Below, in pieces: positions 8,163 through 16,726 of a DNA stretch of 64,000 nt. Position numbers and translations under genes: made by a program. A model generated the notes under the pieces. The model had not been told where the DNA came from. It was given only the letters and a program-made list of their open reading frames with translations, and made no database searches. This DNA comes from Paenibacillus sp. FSL R7-0337 (lineage in GTDB: Bacteria > Bacillota > Bacilli > Paenibacillales > Paenibacillaceae). Where the stretch lies: positions 4,340,001-4,404,000 of the forward strand of contig NZ_CP150218.1 of assembly GCF_037969875.1 (NCBI RefSeq). Direction: 5' to 3'. Position 1 is the stretch's first letter; each line of letters begins with the position of its first letter.

Positions 8163-9857
8163 ATGACAGGAATGGGTAAAAACGAAGAGGTGGATCTTTC
8201 CGGATTCCCCGCAAGCCGTAAAGTGTATGTAGAGGGCTCACGCCCGGATATCCAAGTTCCGATGCGTGAGATCAGCCTTAGCAGAACCGAAGGCGTTGCC
8301 GGGGAAGAGGAGAATGCTCCGCTGCGTGTCTATGACACAAGCGGTATTTACACGGATGCCGCGGAAGAGACTGACATTCGGAGGGGGCTGCCGCCGCACC
8401 GTTCAAGCTGGATTGCGGAGCGTGGCGATTCGGAGGAGTACACCGGAAGAGCCGTCCGGCCGGAGGATAACGGAATCCGCAGACAAGGGGCTGCCGCCGA
8501 AGCTTGTCCAGGACTGCGCAGGAATCCCCAGCGGGCCTATACAGGCGGTAATGTAACTCAACTACATTATGCAAGGCAAGGGATTATAACACCGGAAATG
8601 GAGTATATTGCGATCCGCGAGAATACCCGGCCGGAGTTCGTACGGGATGAAGTGGCAGCGGGCCGTGCCATTATCCCGGCCAATATAAATCACCCGGAGA
8701 GTGAGCCGATGATTATCGGCCGTAACTTCCTGGTGAAGATCAATGCGAACATCGGAAATTCTGCGGTCACTTCTTCTATAGAAGAGGAAGTGGAGAAGAT
8801 GCGGTGGGCGACCCGCTGGGGGGCTGACACCATTATGGATCTCTCCACCGGTTCCAAGATCCATACCACCCGGGAGTGGATTATCCGCAATTCTCCTGTG
8901 CCGGTCGGTACAGTGCCCTTATACCAGGCGCTGGAGAAGGTGAACGGCATTGCCGAGGACTTAACCTGGGAGCTCTATCGTGACACGTTGATTGAACAGG
9001 CGGAGCAGGGAGTGGATTACTTCACTATTCATGCAGGGGTGCTGCGGCGCTATATTCCGCTGACTGCCCGGAGAATGACTGGCATCGTATCCCGGGGCGG
9101 ATCGATTATGGCCGCCTGGTGCCTGGCTCATCAGCAGGAGAACTTCCTGTACACACACTTCGAAGATATATGTGAGATTATGAAGACGTATGATGTGGCC
9201 TTCTCACTTGGGGATGGCCTGCGTCCCGGCTCAATCGCCGACGCCAATGACGAAGCTCAGTTCGCCGAGCTGGAGACGCTGGGAGAACTGACCCTACTAG
9301 CCTGGAAGCACGATGTTCAGGTCATGGTTGAAGGTCCGGGGCATGTGCCGCTGCACAAGATTAAGGAGAATATGGACAAGCAGCTTGAGATTTGCCGGGA
9401 AGCTCCTTTCTATACGCTTGGGCCGCTGACTACGGATATTGCACCCGGCTATGATCACATCACTTCGGCCATCGGAGCCGCGATGATCGGGGGGCTCGGC
9501 ACGGCGATGCTGTGTTACGTTACCCCTAAGGAGCATTTAGGCCTGCCTGACAAGAATGATGTGCGCGAAGGCGTCATTACCTACAAAATTGCTGCACATG
9601 CTGCAGACCTTGCCAAGGGACATCCGGGAGCGCAGGACCGTGACGATGCGCTGTCCAAGGCGCGGTTCGAGTTCCGCTGGCGCGACCAGTTCCATCTTTC
9701 CCTCGACCCGGAAAGAGCGCTCGCGTATCATGACGAGACCCTGCCGGCGGAGGGGGCGAAGCAGGCGCATTTCTGTTCGATGTGTGGTCCTAAGTTCTGC
9801 AGCATGCGGATTTCGCATGATATCCGTAATTCCCATAGATGGAGCAAATCACTCTAA
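8163..9857 (+). CDS. thiC: Phosphomethylpyrimidine synthase
   Basis: ThiC converts aminoimidazole ribotide to HMP-P, the pyrimidine half of thiamine, by radical SAM chemistry. The start chosen has GAGGAGGA at 8148-8155 and gives 564 residues; an in-frame ATG at 8130 and a longer open frame exist but lack a better site. The C-terminal iron-sulfur motif CX2CX4C is Cys538, Cys541 and Cys546. Core signatures such as NINHPESEPMIIG and MVEGPGHVPLH are present. It stands alone with its riboswitch, so other thi genes are elsewhere. Confidence 0.97.
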   Translation: MTGMGKNEEVDLSGFPASRKVYVEGSRPDIQVPMREISLSRTEGVAGEEENAPLRVYDTSGIYTDAAEETDIRRGLPPHRSSWIAERGDSEEYTGRAVRPEDNGIRRQGAAAEACPGLRRNPQRAYTGGNVTQLHYARQGIITPEMEYIAIRENTRPEFVRDEVAAGRAIIPANINHPESEPMIIGRNFLVKINANIGNSAVTSSIEEEVEKMRWATRWGADTIMDLSTGSKIHTTREWIIRNSPVPVGTVPLYQALEKVNGIAEDLTWELYRDTLIEQAEQGVDYFTIHAGVLRRYIPLTARRMTGIVSRGGSIMAAWCLAHQQENFLYTHFEDICEIMKTYDVAFSLGDGLRPGSIADANDEAQFAELETLGELTLLAWKHDVQVMVEGPGHVPLHKIKENMDKQLEICREAPFYTLGPLTTDIAPGYDHITSAIGAAMIGGLGTAMLCYVTPKEHLGLPDKNDVREGVITYKIAAHAADLAKGHPGAQDRDDALSKARFEFRWRDQFHLSLDPERALAYHDETLPAEGAKQAHFCSMCGPKFCSMRISHDIRNSHRWSKSL

Positions 9858-9892
9858 CTTAGCTGCTAATACAGCGGAATCGTAACATTCTC

Positions 9893-9936
9893 AGGCTATC
9901 TCCCAAGCTGAAAGGCTTGCGGGGATAGTCTTTTTA
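9893..9936 (+). terminator. Terminator of thiC
   Basis: An interrupted stem, GGCTATCTCCC-AAGC with GCTT-GCGGGGATAGTC, is followed by TTTTTA about 40 bp after thiC. Confidence 0.85.
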
Positions 9937-9941
9937 TAGTT

Positions 9942-9957
9942 AGTGATTACAATCACA
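9942..9957 (+). promoter_or_regulatory. Putative CRP/FNR-family operator
   Basis: AGTGATTACAATCACA matches the dyad GTGA-N6-TCAC of CRP/FNR regulators, with extended symmetry GTGATT-AC-AATCAC. It lies about 70 bp before a two-gene operon for DUF1858 and DUF438/hemerythrin proteins, which fits oxygen or nitric-oxide control. The regulator identity is inferred. Confidence 0.55.
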
Positions 9958-10025
9958 ATTCACCTCTGTACCCTATGCTAAGCTATTGCCTGAGAAGAAT
10001 TCTCATTAGTGAGGTGTGCAAAAGG

Positions 10026-10253
10026 ATGAGCAAAGCGTTGAAGCTGGATGAATCGGTCTTTGAGCTGGTAACTAGGCACCCGGAAATTGTTGAGATCATG
10101 GTGGAGCTGGGTTTTCGTGATATTGCAAAGCCTGGAATGCTGCAGACTGCAGGACGATTCATGACCCTGTCCAAAGGAATGAAATTAAAGAAAATAGAGC
10201 TAGAAACCGTTCGGCTGGCCTTTCAGCAGCATGGTTTCGAGATTATAGAATAG
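10026..10253 (+). CDS. DUF1858 domain protein
   Basis: A 75-residue protein matching the DUF1858 pattern: a short helical domain with the opening D-x-S-V-x-E-L-V-x-x-HPE-x-x-E-I-M, which in other bacteria is found alone or fused to redox proteins such as DUF438 or hybrid-cluster-linked proteins. The start at MSKALKL has GAGGTG at 10011-10016. It is followed after 14 bp by the DUF438 gene, so the two are one operon, probably acting together in sensing or handling of redox or nitrogen-oxide stress. No catalytic residues are seen; the function is inferred only from partners. Confidence 0.8.
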   Translation: MSKALKLDESVFELVTRHPEIVEIMVELGFRDIAKPGMLQTAGRFMTLSKGMKLKKIELETVRLAFQQHGFEIIE

Positions 10254-10267
10254 AAGGAGAGATTACG

Positions 10268-11530
10268 ATGAGCGAACTGATTAATAACCGCGAGGTCGAT
10301 ATTCCGGAACAGACACGCCGCCAGGCTATGCTGAGAGAGATCATCAAGGAGCTGCATGCGGGCAAAAGCGTGGAGGAGGTTAAGGCACGATTTGAAGAGG
10401 CGGTAGGCGATGTTACGGTGGAGGAAATCTCCGCCATGGAGCACTCCCTAATGACCGAGGAAGGCATTCCGGTAGAGGAAGTACAGCGCCTCTGCTCCGT
10501 GCATACGGCGATTTTCAAAGGCTCGATTGAACAAATTCACCGTTCTTCTAAGCCCGAGGAGCAGCCCGGTCATCCCGTGCATACGTTCAAGCTGGAGAAC
10601 CGCGAGATCGAGCGTCTGGTCAACTTCCGGCTGGAGCTGCATGCGGATAAGTTCAAGAAGAACGCCAGCGATGAGATTATTTTCAAACTGCTGGAGGACC
10701 TGAGTCTGCTGCTGGATCTCGACAAGCACTACAGCCGCAAGGAGAATCTCCTGTTCCCTTACCTGGAGAAGTACGGTATATACGGTCCTACGAAGGTAAT
10801 GTGGGGAGTCGATGACGGAATCCGCAATATGATCAAGGAAGCCAAGAAGGCGCTTAGCGCCTATAACGGGGACAGCGGGCAGATTACAGCCGCACTTGAA
10901 GAGATTATTAAGGAAGTCAATGAAATGATCTTCAAGGAAGAGAATATTCTGCTACCGATGGCGCTGGATAAGCTGACTGAGGATGAGTGGGTCAAAATCG
11001 CCCGCGAAAGCGATGAAATCGGCTTCTGCCTGACTGCGCCGGATCAGGAATGGGTACCGGAACGTGCGGCGGAGCCTGAGGGCGCTGATGTTCCGGCGGA
11101 AGAAGGGGAAGGTCTGTCCCCCCAGGGCTTCATCCGGTTCGAGACCGGGCTGTTGTCGCTCCACCAGCTTGAGACGCTGATGAATCATCTGCCGGTGGAT
11201 CTCACCTTTATCGATGAGAACGATGTCGTCCGCTACTTCTCGCATGGCAAGGAACGGATCTTCGCCCGGACGAAGGCTGTCATCGGCCGCACCGTGCAGA
11301 ACTGCCATCCGCCGCAAAGCGTGCATGTTGTTGAGAAGCTGCTGGCGGATTTCAAGGCCGGAGTGAAGGATGCTGAGGATTTCTGGATTAACATCAAGGA
11401 TAAATTCATCTATATCCGTTATTTCGCCGTGCGGGATGCAGACGGCCGTTATATGGGGACGCTGGAATTCACCCAGAATATCGCACCGATCCGTGCCCTT
11501 GAGGGCCAGAAGCGGATTTTGTCGGAATAG
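10268..11530 (+). CDS. DUF438 / hemerythrin / PAS protein
   Basis: A 420-residue soluble protein with three visible parts. Residues to about 90 match DUF438 (REIIKELHAGKSVEEVKARF). The middle (about 120-260) is a hemerythrin-like four-helix bundle with candidate di-iron ligands, including LDLDKHYSRKENLLFPYLE and FKEENILLPM. The C-terminal part from about 305 is a PAS-like domain (VDLTFIDENDVVRYFS). Such proteins are thought to sense or scavenge oxygen or nitric oxide. It shares an operon with the DUF1858 protein, and a CRP/FNR-like site lies upstream. Confidence 0.87.
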   Translation: MSELINNREVDIPEQTRRQAMLREIIKELHAGKSVEEVKARFEEAVGDVTVEEISAMEHSLMTEEGIPVEEVQRLCSVHTAIFKGSIEQIHRSSKPEEQPGHPVHTFKLENREIERLVNFRLELHADKFKKNASDEIIFKLLEDLSLLLDLDKHYSRKENLLFPYLEKYGIYGPTKVMWGVDDGIRNMIKEAKKALSAYNGDSGQITAALEEIIKEVNEMIFKEENILLPMALDKLTEDEWVKIARESDEIGFCLTAPDQEWVPERAAEPEGADVPAEEGEGLSPQGFIRFETGLLSLHQLETLMNHLPVDLTFIDENDVVRYFSHGKERIFARTKAVIGRTVQNCHPPQSVHVVEKLLADFKAGVKDAEDFWINIKDKFIYIRYFAVRDADGRYMGTLEFTQNIAPIRALEGQKRILSE

Positions 11531-11571
11531 CAGTAATACGTCCGGTGCCTTACAATAGAAGAGAATGAACG

Positions 11572-11605
11572 GACTTTCTTGCCTGCCTGGTGAGAAAGTC
11601 TTTTT
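11572..11605 (+). terminator. Terminator after the DUF438 gene
   Basis: The 8-bp stem GACTTTCT / AGAAAGTC encloses a 13-nt loop and is followed by TTTTT. Confidence 0.82.
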
Positions 11606-11728
11606 GTTAAAAAATAAGAATTTATATGTTTTGGGGTTATGTTATGCGGGTTGCCGCCGGGCTGAAGCTGCCAGTGAGCGTTCCGGCCAGCTTCCTCAAG
11701 CCCATTGCCCCGGGTGTATCGCCTTTCC

Positions 11729-11757
11729 TTGACCGCAGGGGAGGCTTCTATTATAGT
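11729..11757 (+). promoter_or_regulatory. Probable sigma-A promoter of glk
   Basis: TTGACC and TATAGT are separated by exactly 17 bp, about 50 bp before the glk start. The rest of the 275-bp gap before glk holds only the terminator above and no other recognised signal. Confidence 0.7.
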
Positions 11758-11805
11758 GGGTACGTAGGATTAACTATTTTAGCATAGAAAAAGGTGGCTT
11801 GTAAC

Positions 11806-12756
11806 ATGTCTGAACATATCTACGTTGGCGTGGATTTAGGTGGTACCACGATTAAGGTTGGAATCTGTAATGCCGAGGGAAGCCTGCTGCACACTTACGA
11901 AGGTCCGACAGGGACTGCGGATGGCGTCGATGCTGTCATCGATAATATCGAGAAGTATGTACGCCAGATTGTGGAGGACTCTCCGTACTCCTGGGACCAG
12001 TTGGCTGGTGTGGGTGCGGGACTGGCCGGATTTACGAATATTCGTGAAGGTATCATCATCCTTGCGCCCAACATAGGATTTAGAGATGTGCCGATCCGCT
12101 CCATTCTGGAGGGTCGTCTGAACAAGCCAGTCAAAATAGACAATGATGCTAACGTGGCTGCACTGGGCGAAGCCTGGAGCGGTGCAGGGCGCGGCATAGA
12201 GAATTGTGTCTGCTATACGCTCGGTACGGGTGTCGGCGGCGGTATTATTATTAATGGTAAGGTGTATCAGGGCTTTGCCGGTCTTGCCGGCGAGCTGGGA
12301 CATATCTCTGTGGTGCCCGATCTGGAAGCGATCCAGTGCGGCTGCGGGAACATGGGCTGTTTGGAAACCGTTTCCTCAGCGACAGGCATTATCCGCATGG
12401 CGAATGATGCTGTAGCACGCGGGGACCGGACCTCCTTGTCCACCGTTGAAAAAATCGCTGCGAAGGAAGTATTCGATGCCGCTAAGGCAGGCGATGAGGC
12501 TGCGCTGCGTATTGTGAACCGGGCGGCCTTCTACCTGGGCAAATCGATGGCTTCCGTTGCAGCGGTTCTGAACCCAGAAGTATTCATCGTCGGTGGCGGA
12601 GTCTCCAAGGCAGGCGATATTCTGTTCGATGAAGTCCGCCGGGTGTTCGCTAAGCTGGCGCCTGCCCCTCTGCAGACCGGTGTTACGATTGTACCTGCAG
12701 CACTTGGCAATGACGCCGGTATTATTGGTGCGGCAGGGCTGCTGCTGCGTTCTTAA
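11806..12756 (+). CDS. glk: Glucokinase, ROK family
   Basis: The enzyme phosphorylates glucose to glucose-6-phosphate with ATP. The 316 residues carry the ROK features: ATP loop DLGGTTIK at 10-17, the zinc site His166 plus Cys178, Cys180 and Cys185 in CGCGNMGC, and the sugar-contacting EAWSG and GELGH segments. The start follows AAAGGTGG. It precedes rapZ by 45 bp and probably shares its transcript. Substrate range within the ROK family cannot be read from sequence, but glucokinase is the likely role. Confidence 0.9.
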   Translation: MSEHIYVGVDLGGTTIKVGICNAEGSLLHTYEGPTGTADGVDAVIDNIEKYVRQIVEDSPYSWDQLAGVGAGLAGFTNIREGIIILAPNIGFRDVPIRSILEGRLNKPVKIDNDANVAALGEAWSGAGRGIENCVCYTLGTGVGGGIIINGKVYQGFAGLAGELGHISVVPDLEAIQCGCGNMGCLETVSSATGIIRMANDAVARGDRTSLSTVEKIAAKEVFDAAKAGDEAALRIVNRAAFYLGKSMASVAAVLNPEVFIVGGGVSKAGDILFDEVRRVFAKLAPAPLQTGVTIVPAALGNDAGIIGAAGLLLRS

Positions 12757-12801
12757 AAGACTGGAATTATTCATATACTAATTATAGGGAGGGATGCTGT
12801 A

Positions 12802-13701
12802 ATGACTGACCTCGAGCAAACCCTGCCCGCCCATGCCACCCTGATTATCATTACAGGCATGTCGGGTGCGGGCAAGACGATTGCCGTGCAGAGCCTGGAG
12901 GATCTGGGGTTCTTCTGCGTGGACAATCTACCGCCTGTGCTAATCCCGAAATTCGCTGAGCTGATTGAGCAGTCCAAAGGTAAAATCGCCAAGGTCGCGC
13001 TGGTCATCGACCTCAGGGGGCGGGAATTCTTCACCGCCTTGTCGGAGTCTTTGGCCTATATCAAGGACGAGTCAACGATCGGGTGTGAGATCCTTTTCCT
13101 GGATGCCACAGATTCAGTGCTTGTACAGCGTTACAAGGAGAGCCGGAGGCATCATCCGCTTGCTCCCAAGGGCATGCCGCTGGACGGCATCCGCATGGAG
13201 CGCCAGATGCTGGAGGAACTGAAGAATTCAGCTACTCTGTGTCTGGATACCAGCAGCATGAAGCCGGTGCAGCTCAAAGAAAAAATAGTGTCACGCTTCT
13301 CCCACCTCGGGAAAAGCACCCTCTCGGTTAACATTACTTCGTTTGGATTCAAGTATGGAATTCCGATTGATGCTGACCTGGTGTTCGACGTCCGCTTCCT
13401 GCCTAATCCACATTATGTGGATCAGCTGCGGCCTAAGACAGGCCAAGACAACGAGGTGTACGACTATGTAATGAAATGGCCTGAAACGCAAGAATTTCTG
13501 ACCAAGCTGCTAGATATGCTTCAATTCCTTATTCCGCAATACCGCAAGGAAGGCAAATCCCAGATTATTATCGGCATCGGCTGTACAGGCGGCAAACACC
13601 GCTCGGTAGCCATCGCCGAATACCTGGGCAAAATGCTGGGAGTTAGCGAGACGGAAGCGGTAGCAGTCAGCCATCGGGACTCCGAACGCGACCGGCATTG
13701 A
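12802..13701 (+). CDS. rapZ: RapZ-like nucleotide-binding protein (YvcJ)
   Basis: A 299-residue GTP/ATP-binding protein of the RapZ/YvcJ family. The Walker A motif GMSGAGKT is at 19-26, and the conserved C-terminal motif GCTGGKHRSV lies near 255. In enterobacteria RapZ controls glmS through small RNAs; in Bacillus YvcJ affects competence and its molecular partner is less clear. The conserved neighbours yvcK and whiA support the call. The stop and the next start are 18 bp apart, so they are one operon. Confidence 0.95.
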   Translation: MTDLEQTLPAHATLIIITGMSGAGKTIAVQSLEDLGFFCVDNLPPVLIPKFAELIEQSKGKIAKVALVIDLRGREFFTALSESLAYIKDESTIGCEILFLDATDSVLVQRYKESRRHHPLAPKGMPLDGIRMERQMLEELKNSATLCLDTSSMKPVQLKEKIVSRFSHLGKSTLSVNITSFGFKYGIPIDADLVFDVRFLPNPHYVDQLRPKTGQDNEVYDYVMKWPETQEFLTKLLDMLQFLIPQYRKEGKSQIIIGIGCTGGKHRSVAIAEYLGKMLGVSETEAVAVSHRDSERDRH

Positions 13702-13719
13702 TGAGAGAAGGGATGATTA

Positions 13720-14700
13720 GTGGCTGAAGAACAAGGACAGCGTCCGAAGATCGTCGTGATGGGCGGCGGGACCGGACTCTCCGTGATGCTCCGGGGGCTG
13801 AAAGAGAAGCCGCTGGATATCACGGCGATCGTAACTGTCGCAGATGACGGGGGAAGCTCCGGGATTCTGCGCAGTGAGCTGCAGATGCCGCCGCCCGGGG
13901 ATATCCGCAACGTACTTACAGCTATGGCTGACGTTGAGCCTCTGATGGCGCAGATTATGAAGTACCGCTTCAGCAGCGGAGAAGGCTTAGCCGGACATAG
14001 CCTGGGCAATTTGATTCTGGCTGCACTGACCGACATCTCCGGGGATTTCGTTACAGCAGTCCGGGAGCTGAGCCGGCTGTTCGCCGTTCGCGGCCGGGTG
14101 CTGCCTGCGGCCGGAGAGGCGGTAATCCTGCATGCCGAGATGGCGGATGGGACGCTGATTACCGGCGAATCCAAAATTCCGGAGGCAGGCGGCGTCATTA
14201 AGCGCGTGTTCCTGGAGCCTGTGGATGTAGAGCCGCTGCCGGAGGCGCTGGAGGCTATCCGCAACGCAGATGCTATTCTGCTTGGTCCGGGCAGTCTGTA
14301 CACCAGCATTCTGCCGAATCTGCTGGTGCCGAAGCTGGCAGAGGCCGTAGTGGCTTCAGAGGCGATTAAGATTTTTGTATGCAATGTGATGACCCAGCCG
14401 GGCGAAACGGATAATTATACAGTTAATGACCATCTTCAGGCCGTATATGACCACATCGGGCTGCATCTGTTCGATTATGTAATCGTGAATGACGGGGAGA
14501 TCCCGGAGCAGGTTCAGCTTAAATACGCCGAGAAGGGCGCCCGCCCGGTGCAGCTTGACCGTGAGGCTGTGGATGGCAACGGGTATAAGGTGATTGCCGA
14601 CAAGCTGGTATTATTCAAAACCTATTTGCGGCATGATACAGATAAGCTCAGTCACCATATTTTCCAGCTGGTGAAGGATTGGATTGACAGAAAGAGTTAA
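13720..14700 (+). CDS. yvcK: YvcK/GlmR UDP-sugar-binding protein
   Basis: A 326-residue member of the CofD-like family. The N-terminal glycine-rich motif VVMGGGTGLSV and the downstream DDGGSSG and PPPGDIRN motifs are typical. In B. subtilis GlmR binds UDP-GlcNAc and stimulates glucosamine-6-phosphate synthesis, and is needed for growth on gluconeogenic carbon sources. The start is GTG, preceded by GAAGGGA. Its stop directly abuts the whiA reading frame. Confidence 0.95.
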   Translation: MAEEQGQRPKIVVMGGGTGLSVMLRGLKEKPLDITAIVTVADDGGSSGILRSELQMPPPGDIRNVLTAMADVEPLMAQIMKYRFSSGEGLAGHSLGNLILAALTDISGDFVTAVRELSRLFAVRGRVLPAAGEAVILHAEMADGTLITGESKIPEAGGVIKRVFLEPVDVEPLPEALEAIRNADAILLGPGSLYTSILPNLLVPKLAEAVVASEAIKIFVCNVMTQPGETDNYTVNDHLQAVYDHIGLHLFDYVIVNDGEIPEQVQLKYAEKGARPVQLDREAVDGNGYKVIADKLVLFKTYLRHDTDKLSHHIFQLVKDWIDRKS

Positions 14701-14718
14701 ATGAAAGAGGTGAGCCCC

Positions 14719-15648
14719 TTGTCTTTTGCGGCCCTTACCAAAAAAGAGCTGACGATGGTCGAGAGCCCGCCCTGCTGCGAGAAAGCGGAAATGTCAGCGC
14801 TGATCCGAATGAACGGTTCGGTGCAGCTTTCAAGCAAAAAGGTGGTTCTCGACATTTCGACGGAGAACGCCGCGATTGCAAGGCGGGTATATTCTTTGCT
14901 TAAGAAATATTACCAGGTCCATATCGAGCTGCTCGTGCGTAAAAAAATGCGTTTGAAGAAGAATAACGTCTATATTGTAAGAATCCCGAACCAGGTCCAG
15001 GAGATCCTTAAGGATCTGCGGATTGTCTCTGAAGGTTTTATTTTCACGGATGGGATTGATGAGGAGATTGTCGGCAAGAATTGCTGCAAGCGTGCCTATC
15101 TGCGCGGAGCCTTCATGGCAGGCGGTTCAGTCAATAACCCGGAGGGCTCTTCGTACCACTTGGAAATCGCTTCCATGTATGAGGAGCACTGCAAGGCGCT
15201 CGTTGAGCTGGCTGGTGAATTTCACCTGAATGCCCGCTGTATAGAACGCAAAAAAGGCTTCATCCTATACATCAAGGAAGGCGAGAAGATCATCGAGTTC
15301 CTCAGTCTGATCGGCGCTCATCAGGCGCTGTTCAAATTCGAGGATGTGCGGATCATGCGCGATATGCGCAACTCGGTCAACCGGATTGTGAACTGCGAAA
15401 CGGCCAATCTGAATAAGACGATCAGTGCGGCGGTACGCCAGATTGAGAACATCAAGCTGCTGCAGCGCGAGGTGGGTCTGGAAAGTTTGCCGGATAAGCT
15501 GCGGGAGGTTGCCGAGATCAGATTGGCTCACCCGGATATTAACCTCAAGGAAGTCGGGGATATGCTGGGCGGGACGGTCAGTAAATCGGGTGTTAACCAC
15601 CGTTTGCGCAAAATTGATGAGCTGGCGGACAAGGTCCGCGGCGGCTGA
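14719..15648 (+). CDS. whiA: WhiA, DNA-binding protein of the DUF199 family
   Basis: WhiA combines an N-terminal LAGLIDADG-homing-endonuclease-like fold with a C-terminal helix-turn-helix; in streptomycetes it activates sporulation genes and in Bacillus it affects cell division and chromosome segregation. The TTG at 14719 gives the family N-terminus SFAALTKKELT and has AAAGAGGTGAG 7 bp upstream; an in-frame ATG at 14701 abuts the yvcK stop but lacks such a site. The 309-residue length is normal. The HTH is the segment from about 250 to 300 (LREVAEIRLAHPDINLKEVG). Confidence 0.93.
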   Translation: MSFAALTKKELTMVESPPCCEKAEMSALIRMNGSVQLSSKKVVLDISTENAAIARRVYSLLKKYYQVHIELLVRKKMRLKKNNVYIVRIPNQVQEILKDLRIVSEGFIFTDGIDEEIVGKNCCKRAYLRGAFMAGGSVNNPEGSSYHLEIASMYEEHCKALVELAGEFHLNARCIERKKGFILYIKEGEKIIEFLSLIGAHQALFKFEDVRIMRDMRNSVNRIVNCETANLNKTISAAVRQIENIKLLQREVGLESLPDKLREVAEIRLAHPDINLKEVGDMLGGTVSKSGVNHRLRKIDELADKVRGG

Positions 15649-15745
15649 TTATTTTTTTTCTAGTGCGGTATGCGTTATAATGATATAATATTATAAAATT
15701 AATGTGAAATTTTTGGGCAGATCTCAAATAGGGGGTAAGCGTTTC

Positions 15746-16015
15746 ATGACAAAGCACCCGGTAGTTGTTCGGTTGAAGACGGGGCTCCATGCTCGGCCGG
15801 CAGCATTGTTTGTGCAAGAAGCTAATAAGTTTTCGTCGGAGATTTTCGTGGAAAAAGACGATAAAAAAGTGAACGCCAAGAGTATCATGGGCATTATGAG
15901 CCTTGCGATCAGTTCCGGTACGGAGATTCATATCAGCGCAGATGGTGCAGACGCGGAACAGGCTGTAACCGCTTTGACCAGTCTGGTAAGCAAGGAAGAG
16001 CTTGAGAATCAATAA
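15746..16015 (+). CDS. HPr-type phosphocarrier at the crh position
   Basis: An 89-residue HPr fold protein. Both His15 (GLHARPAAL), the PTS phosphorylation site, and Ser46 (AKSIMGIMSL), the HPr kinase site, are present. In B. subtilis this position downstream of whiA (yvcL) holds Crh, in which residue 15 is Gln and only the regulatory Ser46 is kept. The protein here could therefore act both in sugar transport and as CcpA co-repressor. Whether another HPr exists next to ptsI elsewhere is not visible. The start is preceded by a GGGGGT site. Confidence 0.9.
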   Translation: MTKHPVVVRLKTGLHARPAALFVQEANKFSSEIFVEKDDKKVNAKSIMGIMSLAISSGTEIHISADGADAEQAVTALTSLVSKEELENQ

Positions 16016-16033
16016 ATGCTACATGGTCTTACC

Positions 16034-16057
16034 AAAAGCCCCTTAGGGGCTTTTTTT
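16034..16057 (+). terminator. Terminator of the glk-HPr group
   Basis: The stem AAAAGCCCC / GGGGCTTTT with loop TTA is followed by further T residues. Confidence 0.92.
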
Positions 16058-16092
16058 CATATCAGCTATACTGGATAAGGCGGGGGATAGGA

Positions 16093-16635
16093 ATGCAGAT
16101 TCAAGGCAATGAAGTATCATTAGTGGAACCTGCTGAGACGTTCAGAGAGCCGTATTTAGCCTTTTATGAGGAGTGGAAGGCCAGCGGTGAGCCATTTGTC
16201 CCCTGGGTAACAGAGATGGACCCGGCTGACTTTGGCGGTATGATTCAGGCTCTTCGCGGGTATGCCCATGGTGCAGAAATCCCGGACGGGTGGGTGAGAA
16301 GTTCAACCTTCTGGCTGGTGACTACGGACAAGCGGGTAGTGGGAGCTGTGAACATCAGGCATCGGCTGACGGAGAGGCTGCTCCATTCTGGCGGGCATAT
16401 CGGTTATGGCATCGTCCCCTCTGCACGCAGACAGGGCTATGCAAGTGAGCTTCTGAAACAGGCTCTCCTGAAGGCCGGTGAACTGGGTATTGAGCAGGCA
16501 CTCGTGGTCTGTGACGCCGTCAACACCGCATCGGAACGGACAATCCGCAGGAATGGCGGTATCGAGGATAGCGAATATATAGAGGAGGACGGAAATGTCA
16601 TCCGCCGCTTCTGGATCGGGACGGGGAGCAAATAA
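16093..16635 (+). CDS. GNAT family N-acetyltransferase
   Basis: A 180-residue single-domain GNAT protein. The acetyl-CoA-binding motif A is seen as IGYGIVPSARRQGYASELL, containing the R/Q-x-x-G-x-A loop, followed by the motif B segment CDAVNTASERTIRRNGG. The final FWIG strand is typical of this YkkB/RimJ-like group. The substrate cannot be told from sequence. It stands alone between terminators, with GGGGGATAGGA upstream of the ATG. Confidence 0.88.
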   Translation: MQIQGNEVSLVEPAETFREPYLAFYEEWKASGEPFVPWVTEMDPADFGGMIQALRGYAHGAEIPDGWVRSSTFWLVTTDKRVVGAVNIRHRLTERLLHSGGHIGYGIVPSARRQGYASELLKQALLKAGELGIEQALVVCDAVNTASERTIRRNGGIEDSEYIEEDGNVIRRFWIGTGSK

Positions 16636-16726
16636 AAAAATATCGTACATTGCTCATGCAACTTTTACCATGCTGTCCCGTCTAGAGGGTACTAACACTT
16701 AAACGAATCGAAAGGGGATGGCAAGC

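Noticed and set aside
15746..16015. Crh rather than HPr
   Set aside because: Position fits crh, but residue 15 is His, which Crh lacks, so the protein is called HPr-type.
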